A stretch of DNA of 64,000 nt from Flagellimonas sp. HMM57 (GCF_021390175.1 NZ_CP090004.1:1426001-1490000); one strand, 5' to 3'. Positions 1 through 9,058 are shown, counted from the first letter of the stretch. Notes: generated from the sequence alone by a model not told the origin. Translations and numbers: made by a program.

Positions 1-1
1 G

Positions 2-76
2 GATTTCTTGCGGACGGACATGCTGAAAAATGTCATGCCATTAAACAGTAATAGCTGCAAAAAACCCGTACAGTGA
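2..76 (+). other. Possible 3' end of a gene entering from the left edge
   Basis: Two frames are open from the window edge. One runs to a TGA at 74-76, one base before the TTG start of the next gene. The other reads GFLADGHAEK and stops at 49-51. The tight spacing of the first to the acyltransferase suggests an operon partner, but 24 codons are too few to identify a family or to choose the frame. Confidence 0.2.
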
Positions 77-77
77 T

Positions 78-1217
78 TTGAAAAAAAATAAACGAAATAG
101 TGCCATAGATGTAGTACGGGGTTTATGTATTCTGGCGGTAATCCTTTTACACCTCAACATTCAAGTGCCTTTTAAGGATACCTTTCTTGGAACGTTTATG
201 CCCAAAAAGTTGTACACCTTATTCTTTTGGAGCGGGTATTATGGTGTAATCGTATTTTTCACTTTATCTGGATACCTAATCACCAATTCCACATTGAAGA
301 AATGGGGGAATCTGACGAAAATCAAAGCCAGTGACTTTTATATCTTAAGAATCGCCAGAATCATGCCCTTATTGTTGGCATTGCTAGCGGTACTGGCTGT
401 ATTGCACTTAATGTCCGTTCCTGGATTTGTAATCAACGAGGAGCAAACATCTTTGGGAACAGCCATCTTTTCTGTTTTGACCTTTCATATGAATCACTTG
501 CAATTAGAAGTAGGCTATTTACCGGGCAGTTGGGATATTTTATGGTCTATCTCCATTGAGGAATCTTTTTATCTCGTTTTTCCGCTACTCTGCCTAATTG
601 TCCGTAAGGAATGGCACTTTGCAGCACTAGTGTTGATTTTTCTATTTATATCGCCCTGGGCCAGAACAGGGTTTTTTCCAGAGAACGAGCTGGGAGACCG
701 TAATCATTTGGCATACTTAGACGCGATAGGTATCGGTTGCATCACATCTTTGGCGGTCCATAGAATTAAGGAATTGGCATATTATAAAAATATTGCCTTG
801 GTAAACGGTTTGGCTCTAATCGTTTTGGTATTATTTTTTAGAGGTTTTGTCTACAGATCTGGATTAGCTTCGATTGGTCTAAATGTGACACTGTTATCCT
901 TGGGGACCGGTTTGCTGGTCATTTGGATGCATTATCGTCATATATCCGGGAAACAGAAAAACTACTGGTTACTCAATGGCATAAGAAAAATGGGAATATT
1001 GAGCTATGAGATGTATTTAACACATATGTTCATCATTATAGCCTTGGTGGGTGCCTTCAATAAAATCAAGGCTCCAAAGGAAGCTATTTACGTGTTGTAT
1101 TTATCCACTATTATCCTCTCGTTTTTACTTGCAAAGTACATTAATAAATGGTTGACAAAACCAATCAATTATATGATAAGGAGAAAACATGTTGCTGTTA
1201 AAAGTGAAAACAAGTAA
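78..1217 (+). CDS. Acyltransferase 3 family membrane protein (OafA/YrhL-like)
   Basis: This is a 379-residue integral membrane protein of the acyltransferase-3 family, which transfers acetyl or other acyl groups to sugars of surface polysaccharides, lipids or antibiotics. The N-terminus has the family signature (RNSAIDVVRGLCILAVILLH, with the conserved Arg and His), followed by about ten hydrophobic segments and the typical WSISIEESFYLVFPLL stretch near residues 155-170. It begins with TTG (78-80), because no ATG lies before the conserved Arg/His motif. The gene sits one base after a possible upstream stop codon, so it may close a polysaccharide-synthesis operon to the left of the window. The acceptor substrate cannot be predicted. 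Confidence 0.88.
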   Translation: MKKNKRNSAIDVVRGLCILAVILLHLNIQVPFKDTFLGTFMPKKLYTLFFWSGYYGVIVFFTLSGYLITNSTLKKWGNLTKIKASDFYILRIARIMPLLLALLAVLAVLHLMSVPGFVINEEQTSLGTAIFSVLTFHMNHLQLEVGYLPGSWDILWSISIEESFYLVFPLLCLIVRKEWHFAALVLIFLFISPWARTGFFPENELGDRNHLAYLDAIGIGCITSLAVHRIKELAYYKNIALVNGLALIVLVLFFRGFVYRSGLASIGLNVTLLSLGTGLLVIWMHYRHISGKQKNYWLLNGIRKMGILSYEMYLTHMFIIIALVGAFNKIKAPKEAIYVLYLSTIILSFLLAKYINKWLTKPINYMIRRKHVAVKSENK

Positions 1218-1376
1218 TATAAAAGTAAGGTTTCTATTTAATCAATGTTATGTAAAACCATCTGACTGAAATAATCCCAGAAAGGTGACTCCCCTTGTAC
1301 CCAATTTGTTCTTTGAGGCCATGAAAAAAAGTAGTCATTATTTATATTCACCAAGCTTTTTAGGTTTGTACAGGGC

Positions 1377-2051
1377 TTAATCAATATAATTGTCAAGCAA
1401 TCCTCTCCTAAGTTTTTTATCAATTTGATTTGTACTTAAAGAATCTGGAAATGCGAACAAGCGATAGATAAGTTCACGAGATCTTATTGTTCTTGGCAGG
1501 CTTTCCCCTAAATCCTTAAAAGTCCTGCCTGTATATGTTTCAGAAATACGATAAGGCAAATTACCATTGTAAATTTGTTCTATTTTCAAAGAATTGTGAT
1601 TGGTTCCAGCAACTTTTGAAATACTTTCTGACAAACTATTGCCTTCATAAAGGGCATTCATACACACCAAAACATGGTGTTTGTCCATTGCCAGATCAAA
1701 TCGGTACAACCTATAATCCGATTCATCAGGGTTTTCTAGTTTAAATTCAAAAATGATCTCTTTGTACAGATTATCATTATCATCCCAGACACTGATTTTG
1801 TATTTGCCTTCAGGAATTCTTTTAATGATGCTCGAATTGGGTTCAAGCTTTTCGTCAACGTACCATACATCGGATAGTTCACCATCAGCATTGAACATCT
1901 CAAACGTTACCGACTTTGTACCATTGCTTGTATTCACAAATTTAAAAGACTGTCTCGGGCCATCGGACCGGTCAGCAATAACACCAAAGACAACGGCTAT
2001 TAACATCAATACAATTAGTACTGAACAGCCTATTTTTAAACCCTTTTTCAT
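1377..2051 (-). CDS. Hypothetical membrane-anchored protein
   Basis: Not recognised. It is a 224-residue protein with one N-terminal hydrophobic segment (about residues 7-26, MKKGLKIGCSVLIVLMLIAV), which is either a signal anchor or an uncleaved signal peptide. The rest is polar and should lie outside the membrane. Residues 35-105 (NTSNGTKSVTFEMFNADGEL, then a conserved-looking EGKYKISVWDD) have the alternating pattern of a beta-sandwich. Its start directly abuts the stop of the upstream gene at 2052, so the two are probably translationally coupled. Together with 2052-2579 and 2610-2825 it forms a three-gene minus-strand group of unknown role. Confidence 0.65.
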   Translation of the reverse strand: MKKGLKIGCSVLIVLMLIAVVFGVIADRSDGPRQSFKFVNTSNGTKSVTFEMFNADGELSDVWYVDEKLEPNSSIIKRIPEGKYKISVWDDNDNLYKEIIFEFKLENPDESDYRLYRFDLAMDKHHVLVCMNALYEGNSLSESISKVAGTNHNSLKIEQIYNGNLPYRISETYTGRTFKDLGESLPRTIRSRELIYRLFAFPDSLSTNQIDKKLRRGLLDNYID

Positions 2052-2579
2052 CTAAGCGACAATTTGCATAGATATGACCTTTCTTATATCTAGAATTAAT
2101 TGGTCGTTTTCTTTTTTCTCCTGCTTGAGAAATATCGATTTAAAAAAATATATCAATAGCCCACCTGGAATAAGTCCAACGATTCCTCCTAACGCTGCTG
2201 CTAATTTTCTTCCCGGCAAAAATGCAAGAGGTTCTATATTGTTCAACCCCATATATGCGCAGATTAACGAGATGGGTATTAAAACAACATAAATTAAGAT
2301 GTTGCCTATTTTTGATGATTCTTCAACATTCATCTCTACGATAGCAGGGGATTCCTTTTTCCACTTTAAATCTAACCGCGCTCCTATCTTGGCTCCTTTT
2401 CTTATCTTAATTTCATGAGACCAATCTTCTTTTGGGGGTTCTATATCGGAAAATGAAATTTCATATGCTTCGCCAAACTCATTTTTTAGTTTTGCAATAA
2501 TCTCAGTACAGGTGTTTTTCAAAACTATTTCAATGTCTTCCCCTTCATTCCTAGTAAGATTGTAAGTAATTGTTTCCAT
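2052..2579 (-). CDS. Hypothetical protein with two membrane segments
   Basis: Not recognised. The first 90 or so residues are soluble and acidic. Two hydrophobic segments follow (IGNILIYVVLIPISLICAYM and the Gly-rich LAAALGGIVGLIPGGLLIYF), then a short charged tail (FLKQEKKENDQL). A TTG six bases further upstream is in frame, but the ATG at 2579 is the better start. The gene abuts the next one with no spacing. The architecture of soluble domain, membrane hairpin and short tail would suit a sensor or an assembly factor, but there is no motif on which to base a function. Confidence 0.62.
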   Translation of the reverse strand: METITYNLTRNEGEDIEIVLKNTCTEIIAKLKNEFGEAYEISFSDIEPPKEDWSHEIKIRKGAKIGARLDLKWKKESPAIVEMNVEESSKIGNILIYVVLIPISLICAYMGLNNIEPLAFLPGRKLAAALGGIVGLIPGGLLIYFFKSIFLKQEKKENDQLILDIRKVISMQIVA

Positions 2580-2609
2580 GGTCAAGTTATTTTTATTGAT
2601 ACATTATAA

Positions 2610-2825
2610 TTATAACGACGTTACCGTAAAATATTTATAGTACTCAAAGAGCGAAGCGCATAAAAGAATTACCGCCAAAACTTTAATGGTAACCACGTAT
2701 CCTTTTACTCCAAATATAGATTTGAATACTTTTACAAACATGGTTGTTGATTCTTCGGATGGGGCTTCTGACATAACGAACCAAAAAACCAGTGCAAGAA
2801 TCAGCAGAATTGTTCCTCCTATCAT
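2610..2825 (-). CDS. Small hypothetical membrane protein (71 aa)
   Basis: Not recognised. It is a small protein with an N-terminal hydrophobic segment (MIGGTILLILALVFWFVM) and a second one near residues 45-62 (VVTIKVLAVILLCASLFEYY), joined by a short polar loop. It starts with ATG and lies 30 bp before the next minus-strand gene, so it probably leads the three-gene group 2825-1377. Similar two-helix proteins are often subunits or chaperones of larger membrane assemblies, but nothing here shows the partner. Confidence 0.5.
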   Translation of the reverse strand: MIGGTILLILALVFWFVMSEAPSEESTTMFVKVFKSIFGVKGYVVTIKVLAVILLCASLFEYYKYFTVTSL

Positions 2826-3470
2826 TATATATCCATTTTTAGAATTAAACTTAATACTTCAACATTTATGTGGTTCATCATCTTACGTTTTATTTGTTTT
2901 TCAATTATCAGAAAAAGAGCGTGTGTTATTTACAATTCTGATATCCCATAATGCATTCTCGTGTATAACCAGCAAAACCTGGCGCATCATTTTCTTTAGT
3001 GCGACCATTGGAAGACACCTTGTGGCATTGAAATGTTTTGGATTAAAAAAAAACTGCCCTTCAAAGAACAAGAGGGACAAAAACGAACCCATGATTCGTT
3101 TACTCGGAACAAGTACGGACATCCTATAAGGAAAATTCTCTTTATGGATGTTACTTACCGCACTTGACCAAGACGGGGAAACTAAACTTTCATTAAAAAT
3201 TATATGCAAAGTAAAGTAGGTTCGATTGCTATAAAATTCCAGGTTCTGGGTAAAAGTAATAGGTTCACCTACTTATGTATTTGTCAAAAAGTTACTTTTT
3301 TCAAAAACAGTAAATAAAAAACCATAGTGTGTTAGGGTTCTTGTGCCATTTAGTCTTCAAAGCCCTTTTATCAAGAGTTTCCTTGAATTACTTTAATTGA
3401 CAGTGTCGTTGAATATCATTTGTAGAAAGTAAAGAGCAATATCACTAAGGTTTTAATAGTAGTATAAAGA
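2826..3470 (+). other. Gene-poor interval, about 645 bp
   Basis: No convincing gene was found. Overlapping open frames exist on both strands between about 2690 and 3210, but their composition is not coding-like and no family is recognisable, so the stretch may be decayed coding sequence. Near 3289-3303 there is a short palindrome (AAAAAGTTACTTTTT). The promoter of the minus-strand membrane-protein group should lie just after 2825. Confidence 0.5.
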
Positions 3471-5528
3471 CTAACGACCTACGTTTTTGCCCGATACGAG
3501 CATACGTTCAAGAGGTTCAAATAATATGCCGCCCTTATTGCTATTGGTCATCAATACAAAACCAACATCTTTTTCTTCAAAATACGTGGCAATGCATGTG
3601 AAATCACCATTGTTGCCGCTATGCCCAAAGATTTTGCCCAATGGTGTTTCTTGAAGCCCCATTCCAAGACCAAACCAGCTTTTCCAACCAATTTTATCTT
3701 CCCATTCGCTATGGGTTCGAGTATCAAATTCCAGAAAGGCGTCGTACGTTTTCGGTTGTAACCCTTCTCTGTTTCTTATTCCAATAAAATACTTGGCCAA
3801 CTCGGCAGCATTGATGTGCAAACTAGAGGACACCTCAGCGGTTTCGAGAAAATCCCGTCGAGTAGGGTGACCATCCAGATGACCATTGACTTTGTATTCT
3901 TTAAGGTAGTCGTTTTCTTCGAAGTACGCATTTTTCATGTTGAAAACATCCAAGACTTCCTCTTTTAATACCGTAGAAATGTCTTTGCCCGTCTTAATGA
4001 CAATTACATCTTTGAGGTACTCAAATCCAGCTCCACTGTAACCAAAACTTGTACCTGGAGTAAAATTGATCGACAACTTATTGTTTGCGTTTCCTCCCGG
4101 CCAATTTGGAAAACCTGTGCTATGATTGAGAACGTAGCGTGCCGTAATCAATTTCATTTTAGGGTCGTCTGCCACGTCAGGATGTGTCAAAGTTTCGTAC
4201 AACGGTTCATCAAGATCAATAATACCCTTTTCAACAAGGCGCATTACAGCAAAAGCAAATACAGGCTTGGAAATGGAAGCCGCCTCAAAGAGGGACTTAT
4301 TGTCCAATGCAGTACCAGAATAAGCGTTCGCCTTTCCTAAGGTCAAGGTATCCTTTAGTTTACCATTTTTGATAATCGCTAAACTGATGCCCGGTACCTG
4401 AAAGTAATCCATATATTTTGTTAGTTCCGCTTTAATAATCGATTTGTCATACTCTTTTTCATCCAATAATAGCGATAAGGGATATTCTGGTGAATCAAAA
4501 GGTTTCAAGTGCAATTCCGGCCCCTCAAGCACAGTTTCTTCATTTTGTTTTACTACTACTTCGGAATGGGAAAGTGTCTTATCCCATTTTATCCAACTTA
4601 TATCTGTTGCCGTCTTTTGTTCACCCTTACTTATAAAAGTGGAAAATGGAGTTATGCTATACCTCCCCATAGGTAGTTGTGCACTATAGTTGCCTATGCT
4701 GTCTACTGCTAGATCAAACCACAGATTAGCATTATCCATCGATTTGACCCTAAGATATTTAGGCATTTCCAGAACAGTGCCTTTTGGCGGTTGAATCTTA
4801 CCCTGTAATTTTCCCATTTTCTTCAAATATCCAGTATCTGCGAACACTACAACACCCATTCTCTGGGAAGTATAACTTTTGGCACCTGCCTTTGTCCATA
4901 CAATCAACTCATTGGTGTTATCCTTGTTAAAATCAACAGTCATGTGACCTAGACCTATGGAGCTTCCGACCTCTATGGGCTTTCCAAGTTCCACCTCATA
5001 TTCAATTGTGACCTTTCCGTTTTCATACTTTGTTTTGGATGTAATATTTTCGGAAGTAAATTGCGCTATACTCTTATCCCAAGAATTGTTTGTTCCTTCT
5101 GTTTTCGCAATTCTTTCGTTAGCATAGTGAGACAATACGGCCGGCCCCCCAAGATCTCGATGGTTATCTATGTAAAGTATATGCACGTCTTGTGACGCAT
5201 TGGATAGGGAGTCACTGATTAGTCTGTACTTGTCAAAATACCGTACTGCCACAAACAACTTGCTATTATCCGAATCGTACGCTACCTTGAACGCTGTATT
5301 TCGTAAGGTATCTTTGGATTCAGGATGCTTTAAAGGCCTGGATATCGTATTCCACTTTATCGTTTGGGGCCAATCGTCCAGATTTCCATCAATTTTGGGC
5401 ATCTCTATCGGTAGTGCATAGACTAACCCTTCTTGTATTTCCACCTCTGTAAGCTCTTTCTTCTTACAGCTTGCGAACAGTATCAATAAAGAAAATACTA
5501 GCATAATTCGGGTCATAGATCGTATCAT
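3471..5528 (-). CDS. Lipoprotein with CBM9-like domain fused to a beta-lactamase-fold serine hydrolase
   Basis: The 685-residue protein has a lipoprotein signal (MLVFSLLILFASCKKK, Cys near residue 21), so it is likely anchored to a membrane facing the periplasm or outside. Residues about 35-235 resemble CBM9-type carbohydrate-binding domains (KIDGNLDDWP, VAYDSDNSKLFVAVRYFD). Residues about 365-685 form a class C beta-lactamase/esterase domain. The nucleophile motif S418-x-x-K421 (SISK), Y497-S498-G499 and H636-S637-G638 are all present, so it should be active. Such proteins are mostly esterases or D-amino-acid peptidases rather than resistance enzymes. The binding domain suggests action on a polysaccharide- or peptidoglycan-linked substrate. 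It stands alone on its strand. Confidence 0.85.
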   Translation of the reverse strand: MIRSMTRIMLVFSLLILFASCKKKELTEVEIQEGLVYALPIEMPKIDGNLDDWPQTIKWNTISRPLKHPESKDTLRNTAFKVAYDSDNSKLFVAVRYFDKYRLISDSLSNASQDVHILYIDNHRDLGGPAVLSHYANERIAKTEGTNNSWDKSIAQFTSENITSKTKYENGKVTIEYEVELGKPIEVGSSIGLGHMTVDFNKDNTNELIVWTKAGAKSYTSQRMGVVVFADTGYLKKMGKLQGKIQPPKGTVLEMPKYLRVKSMDNANLWFDLAVDSIGNYSAQLPMGRYSITPFSTFISKGEQKTATDISWIKWDKTLSHSEVVVKQNEETVLEGPELHLKPFDSPEYPLSLLLDEKEYDKSIIKAELTKYMDYFQVPGISLAIIKNGKLKDTLTLGKANAYSGTALDNKSLFEAASISKPVFAFAVMRLVEKGIIDLDEPLYETLTHPDVADDPKMKLITARYVLNHSTGFPNWPGGNANNKLSINFTPGTSFGYSGAGFEYLKDVIVIKTGKDISTVLKEEVLDVFNMKNAYFEENDYLKEYKVNGHLDGHPTRRDFLETAEVSSSLHINAAELAKYFIGIRNREGLQPKTYDAFLEFDTRTHSEWEDKIGWKSWFGLGMGLQETPLGKIFGHSGNNGDFTCIATYFEEKDVGFVLMTNSNKGGILFEPLERMLVSGKNVGR

Positions 5529-5759
5529 TTTTAGATGTTTGGAAATTTGATTTTAAAGAATTCTTATTATCAGTTTTGTTACAGTAGTGCTAGAAAATTT
5601 TAGGATTTATACCGTCAAGGATTTGAAACCACGAATGCTTTTTCAAAGTTCCATAGGGCAAAATCCTTTATCTATCTTCATCCACTACATTTTTTTAGTT
5701 ATTCATCGGAAAGAGAATGGAATTTTTAAACTTTGATTCGTCAAAAACTCTTTTTTTAA

Positions 5760-5975
5760 CAATTTTTCATCTTAACAAATGGGCCACCATCCAAACTTGC
5801 GAGTTTTTGGGAAGGTGACAATAAGTATGGTCTGGCCAGTTCCATTGTTAGATATATAGATTTAAAATATGGAAGGGAAAAGCTGATAGGACTTTTGGGG
5901 TTCAATGATTTGGATGAATTGCTAAATAATGAGAACGAGTTAATATCGGGATGGAGGAACTCCATTCAAGAATAG
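5760..5975 (+). pseudogene. 3' remnant of a lost gene (peptidase MA/gluzincin-like C-terminus)
   Basis: An in-frame stretch opens after a stop at 5757-5759 and ends at TAG 5973-5975. It encodes about 71 residues with coding-like composition (FWEGDNKYGLASSIVRYIDL, then KYGREKLIGLLG) but has no start codon or ribosome-binding site. The pattern of a Ser-Ile-Val-x-Tyr-Ile helix, KYGREKL, then a helical end resembles the C-terminus of M1/gluzincin-like peptidases that follow the zinc-ligand helix. The catalytic part is missing, and the upstream 230 bp show no continuation in any frame. The minus-strand frame on this stretch is a shadow. Confidence 0.5.
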
Positions 5976-6001
5976 TGGGCAAGTTGCTGCTCTTGATTTA
6001 G

Positions 6002-7372
6002 CTACTTGTTTCCTTTCATTCTCTTTATGCTTTCTTTTAGATGGTCCAAAATGGAATTGGGATAATTCTTTCTACTTAGATTTAATTCATTTTCTACATC
6101 TGCTGTAAGTTCAATGCCTTTTTCCTTATCGATTATTATACCATTGTGTATTACCATATAAATCGTTCTAGTATTAGCTATATTTTCCAGTGGGTTTTTA
6201 TCCAAAACCAATAGAGAGGCTTTCTTGTTTTCTTCGATGCTTCCATATTCTGATTGAAGGCCAAGGGTTTTTGATGCATTGATGGTAGCGGATTTGAGGG
6301 CAGTCAAATTTGTCACATCCAATCTATTTACTAGTAATTCAAGTTCCTTATGAAGACTTGAACCGGTTAAAACTCCCGGCACTCCTAAATCTGTTCCAGC
6401 TAACAAAGTTTCTGGATTGACAATCCTCTTGGAGAATTCATTGAAAATTGCATTTATACTGTCCCACTTCATTGGAGCTTCCAACATTTTAATGGCATCA
6501 AAAACTTCCCAGTTTTCTTTAAGTTCTGGACTAAGTTGTTGTTTTTCAATAGCTGTTAGATCTTTAAATGCTGTAGAGTTGAGCCTTGAATTTTCAGTTG
6601 CTATTAGTGTTGGGGTGAAGTAAGGGGATTTACTTTTAAAGGATTCGATGATACTTTCCTTTATAGAATCTTCAGCTCCTAACAATTGGAAAAAGGTTGT
6701 ATGTTCCACACTATAAAGATGGATATTCAATGCATCCATCATTCTAAGGTTAGCTTCGATATGGCCAGCAACATTAAGGTTCTTTTTTTTGGCGAATTGT
6801 ACAATCGCTGATAAGGTAGGCATATCTTTTGCAGATCTTACCTTAATAAAATCAACACCTTCTGTATTTAGAGAGTCTATGATTTCAAAGGCCCTTTCAG
6901 GTGAAGGAACGGGAATTCTTGTTTTTGCAAAATCCGGTCCCATTAACTGTTTTACAAGTTGATAAAATGGTTTTGACTCAAGTATCGGGCCTGGAGAGAA
7001 AATTGTGGGCCAGTAACTATGTTTTTGTTCCTTCCATTTTTTGATATCCTTCCAATTTCCACCCATATCTCTTACGCCAATAATGCCATTGGTTATAAAA
7101 AGCGGCAGAGATTCTTTACCAACGTTGGTCAGGTGAACATGCATGTCCCATAGACCAGGAATGACATATTTGCCTTTTAGTTTTATTCTTTTGTCGGATT
7201 TCCTAAATGGTCTTGGACCAATCTGTTGAATGATGTCATTGTTTAATTGGATATTCTGATTTTTTATTATCGTACCAGAAATTACGTCTACTATATTGAC
7301 CCCCTCTAAGGAGACAGTTTGGGATTGCATGGTCGTTGAAACAATCAAAACCAAAGAAACTAAGTATCTCAT
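6002..7372 (-). CDS. Secreted amidohydrolase family protein (imidazolonepropionase-like)
   Basis: This is a metal-dependent hydrolase of the amidohydrolase superfamily with a signal peptide (MRYLVSLVLIVSTTMQSQ). The ATG at 7372 is chosen because it places that signal at the N-terminus; a longer TTG-started frame exists. The metal site is visible: H78-x-H80 in LWDMHVHLT, a Lys in FIKVRSAKD, His in AGHIEAN, His in SVEHTTF, and the Asp of AGTDLG. The C-terminal small beta-domain (KASLLVLDKNPLENI) is typical of members that act on cyclic amides or dipeptides. In Bacteroidota many are exported dipeptidases or prolidases. Its substrate is unknown. The divergent-looking regulator gene upstream (7455-8417) is on the same strand. 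Confidence 0.85.
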   Translation of the reverse strand: MRYLVSLVLIVSTTMQSQTVSLEGVNIVDVISGTIIKNQNIQLNNDIIQQIGPRPFRKSDKRIKLKGKYVIPGLWDMHVHLTNVGKESLPLFITNGIIGVRDMGGNWKDIKKWKEQKHSYWPTIFSPGPILESKPFYQLVKQLMGPDFAKTRIPVPSPERAFEIIDSLNTEGVDFIKVRSAKDMPTLSAIVQFAKKKNLNVAGHIEANLRMMDALNIHLYSVEHTTFFQLLGAEDSIKESIIESFKSKSPYFTPTLIATENSRLNSTAFKDLTAIEKQQLSPELKENWEVFDAIKMLEAPMKWDSINAIFNEFSKRIVNPETLLAGTDLGVPGVLTGSSLHKELELLVNRLDVTNLTALKSATINASKTLGLQSEYGSIEENKKASLLVLDKNPLENIANTRTIYMVIHNGIIIDKEKGIELTADVENELNLSRKNYPNSILDHLKESIKRMKGNK

Positions 7373-7454
7373 TGTCTTTTTTAGCAAAACTGGGAACAAT
7401 TCATTCAAAAAAAGTACGGAATCATCATCCCAGATTCATTTAAACGGATGGATT

Positions 7455-8417
7455 CTATTCCTCTTTTTGCTTTCTGAACTGATTTGGTGTTTTCCCTGTG
7501 AATTTTTTGAACGATGTGTAGAACGAATCCTTGCTATTGAAACCAGATTCAAAAGCAACTCCCAGAATTTTAAGATGATTATGATCGTTAGATAATAAAA
7601 GAGACTTAGCATGTTCCACTCTGTAAGAGTTTATGTAATCTGAAAAGTTCTTTTTTGAGACTTGATTAATGGTCTGGGAAAGTTGTCTTTCGTTAACTGC
7701 GAGCTCTGTGGATATTTTTTTCAAAGATAATTGTGGGTCTAGAAACAGTTGTTGTTTAACCATTTGATAGTCCACTCTTTCAAAGATTTCCTTTGCTTTT
7801 TGGTAAGAAAGTTTATTAGAGCTGTATTTTTCGATTTTTGGTTTTGTAAAATTCATAGGAAAGAAGAACCCAATATACCCTAGAAAAAAAATAAGTGCAA
7901 CCAAGAGAATCGCATAAAATGAATCAGATATAAGATTTCCAGATATAATAGTAGTCCAGAAAGCTATTTGTACAATAATAAATGATAAAATGAATATTGA
8001 TAAAGAACTTTTTATACTCAACCTCTGTTTTCGAAGTAAATAAATAGAACTACTGGTATATAATAATAGATGTAATCCCTTAATTAAACTAGGAAAGGAA
8101 ATCAAATTTTCCCCTGTATTTACTGAATTAAAACCAATAATTAGCTTTTTTGGATCTCCTTTTAAATAAAAGTAATAATAGCCTAGAACAAACAAAGTAT
8201 AGATTAATGCTATTACGAAGTGCAACAGGTCACGATTGCTAAAAGAGGACTTTTTTTGGTTTGAAAATCCGCGAATGTGAAGATAAAGAATAGGGCCCAA
8301 TATCAGTGGAGCAGTTGTAGCAATCAAGAAAACAATTGGAATCTGAAGATAAAGTGAATTTTGCACTAAATATTCACCAAATATCCATAAGGTCGCTATT
8401 AATATCAATAGAGGCAA
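7455..8417 (-). CDS. Membrane-anchored AraC family transcriptional regulator
   Basis: The C-terminal third (about residues 205-320) is an AraC/XylS double helix-turn-helix (LSLKKISTELAVNERQLSQT; ILGVAFESGFNSKDSFYTSF). The N-terminal part has six or seven hydrophobic segments, a layout common in Bacteroidota, where the membrane part senses an unknown signal. The start is doubtful. The listed TTG lies inside a reading frame that stays open back to a stop at 8532-8534, and the extra 38 codons encode a hydrophobic helix (GSLFIIGILQGLILGFGLLI) that belongs to such proteins. No ATG, GTG or TTG precedes that helix, so a CTG at 8504 or a nearby ATT/ATA must serve, or the start is damaged. Confidence 0.8.
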   Translation of the reverse strand: MPLLILIATLWIFGEYLVQNSLYLQIPIVFLIATTAPLILGPILYLHIRGFSNQKKSSFSNRDLLHFVIALIYTLFVLGYYYFYLKGDPKKLIIGFNSVNTGENLISFPSLIKGLHLLLYTSSSIYLLRKQRLSIKSSLSIFILSFIIVQIAFWTTIISGNLISDSFYAILLVALIFFLGYIGFFFPMNFTKPKIEKYSSNKLSYQKAKEIFERVDYQMVKQQLFLDPQLSLKKISTELAVNERQLSQTINQVSKKNFSDYINSYRVEHAKSLLLSNDHNHLKILGVAFESGFNSKDSFYTSFKKFTGKTPNQFRKQKEE

Positions 8418-9014
8418 CCAAATATCAATTGATTTATCTTTCTGTTTTTTGATCAGTAAACCAAAGCCAAGTATGAGTCCTTGTAAAATCCCTATAATGA
8501 ACAGTGAACCTATTTGATAAAACCTTAATTGTTAAACAATTTGACAAGAATTCACCTTGCCATGGGTTAAAATTACTTATTTCTAATTATTGATTTAATC
8601 AGTATAGAACCGGGTTTTATTTTTTGGCAGTTTTAAGGGAATGTATGACAAAATCAATTTCCGGATAATTGAGGTGTCCTTTTCTTGGTCTTTTTTAATA
8701 GTTTCGCTAATTCACCTTTTATGGGACAGTTCGACACACATATTCAGTTTCTTATCACATTTTGATTATAATTAATGTTAAACAGGTTTATTTTATTTCT
8801 AAGAATCTGATTTTCTTTAGATTTTAGGTATCAGCAAAATTTGGAGTCTTTTGGCCAAATATGATTGACGCGAAAGGCCTTAGTGTTTACAGTTTTTGTC
8901 CTACCTGCAGGACGAAGAATGTAAAGCAAGAGGGTAACACGCTAACGCAATGTTACGTTTTTTAGTTTTTCGATTTTCAATAAATTATGATGATTTAAAG
9001 TATGATCAAAATAA

Positions 9015-9031
9015 GTTTTTACTGTAAAAAC
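9015..9031. repeat. Palindrome, copy 1 of 2
   Basis: GTTTTTACTGTAAAAAC is a perfect palindrome around a central T. Its 15-bp core recurs at 9059-9073 with centres 43 bp apart, about four helical turns, as in paired operator sites. Confidence 0.5.
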
Positions 9032-9058
9032 CTTGGTAGGTCCCGTAAACACTAGAAT

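Noticed and set aside
1238..1423. 61-codon minus-strand frame as an intact gene
   Set aside because: It overlaps the 3' end of the 224-residue gene, has no ribosome-binding site, and its supposed N-terminus is inside another gene. Kept only as a possible remnant in the findings.
2686..3209. Overlapping open frames on both strands (plus 2686-3129, minus 2901-3209)
   Set aside because: Neither has coding-like composition, a ribosome-binding site or a known family. A zinc-ribbon transposase remnant was considered but the Cys spacing does not fit. Listed only as a gene-poor interval.
8934..8956. Inverted GTAACA/TGTTAC read as an integron attC site
   Set aside because: The core-site sequences do not fit attC, and there is no integrase or cassette nearby.
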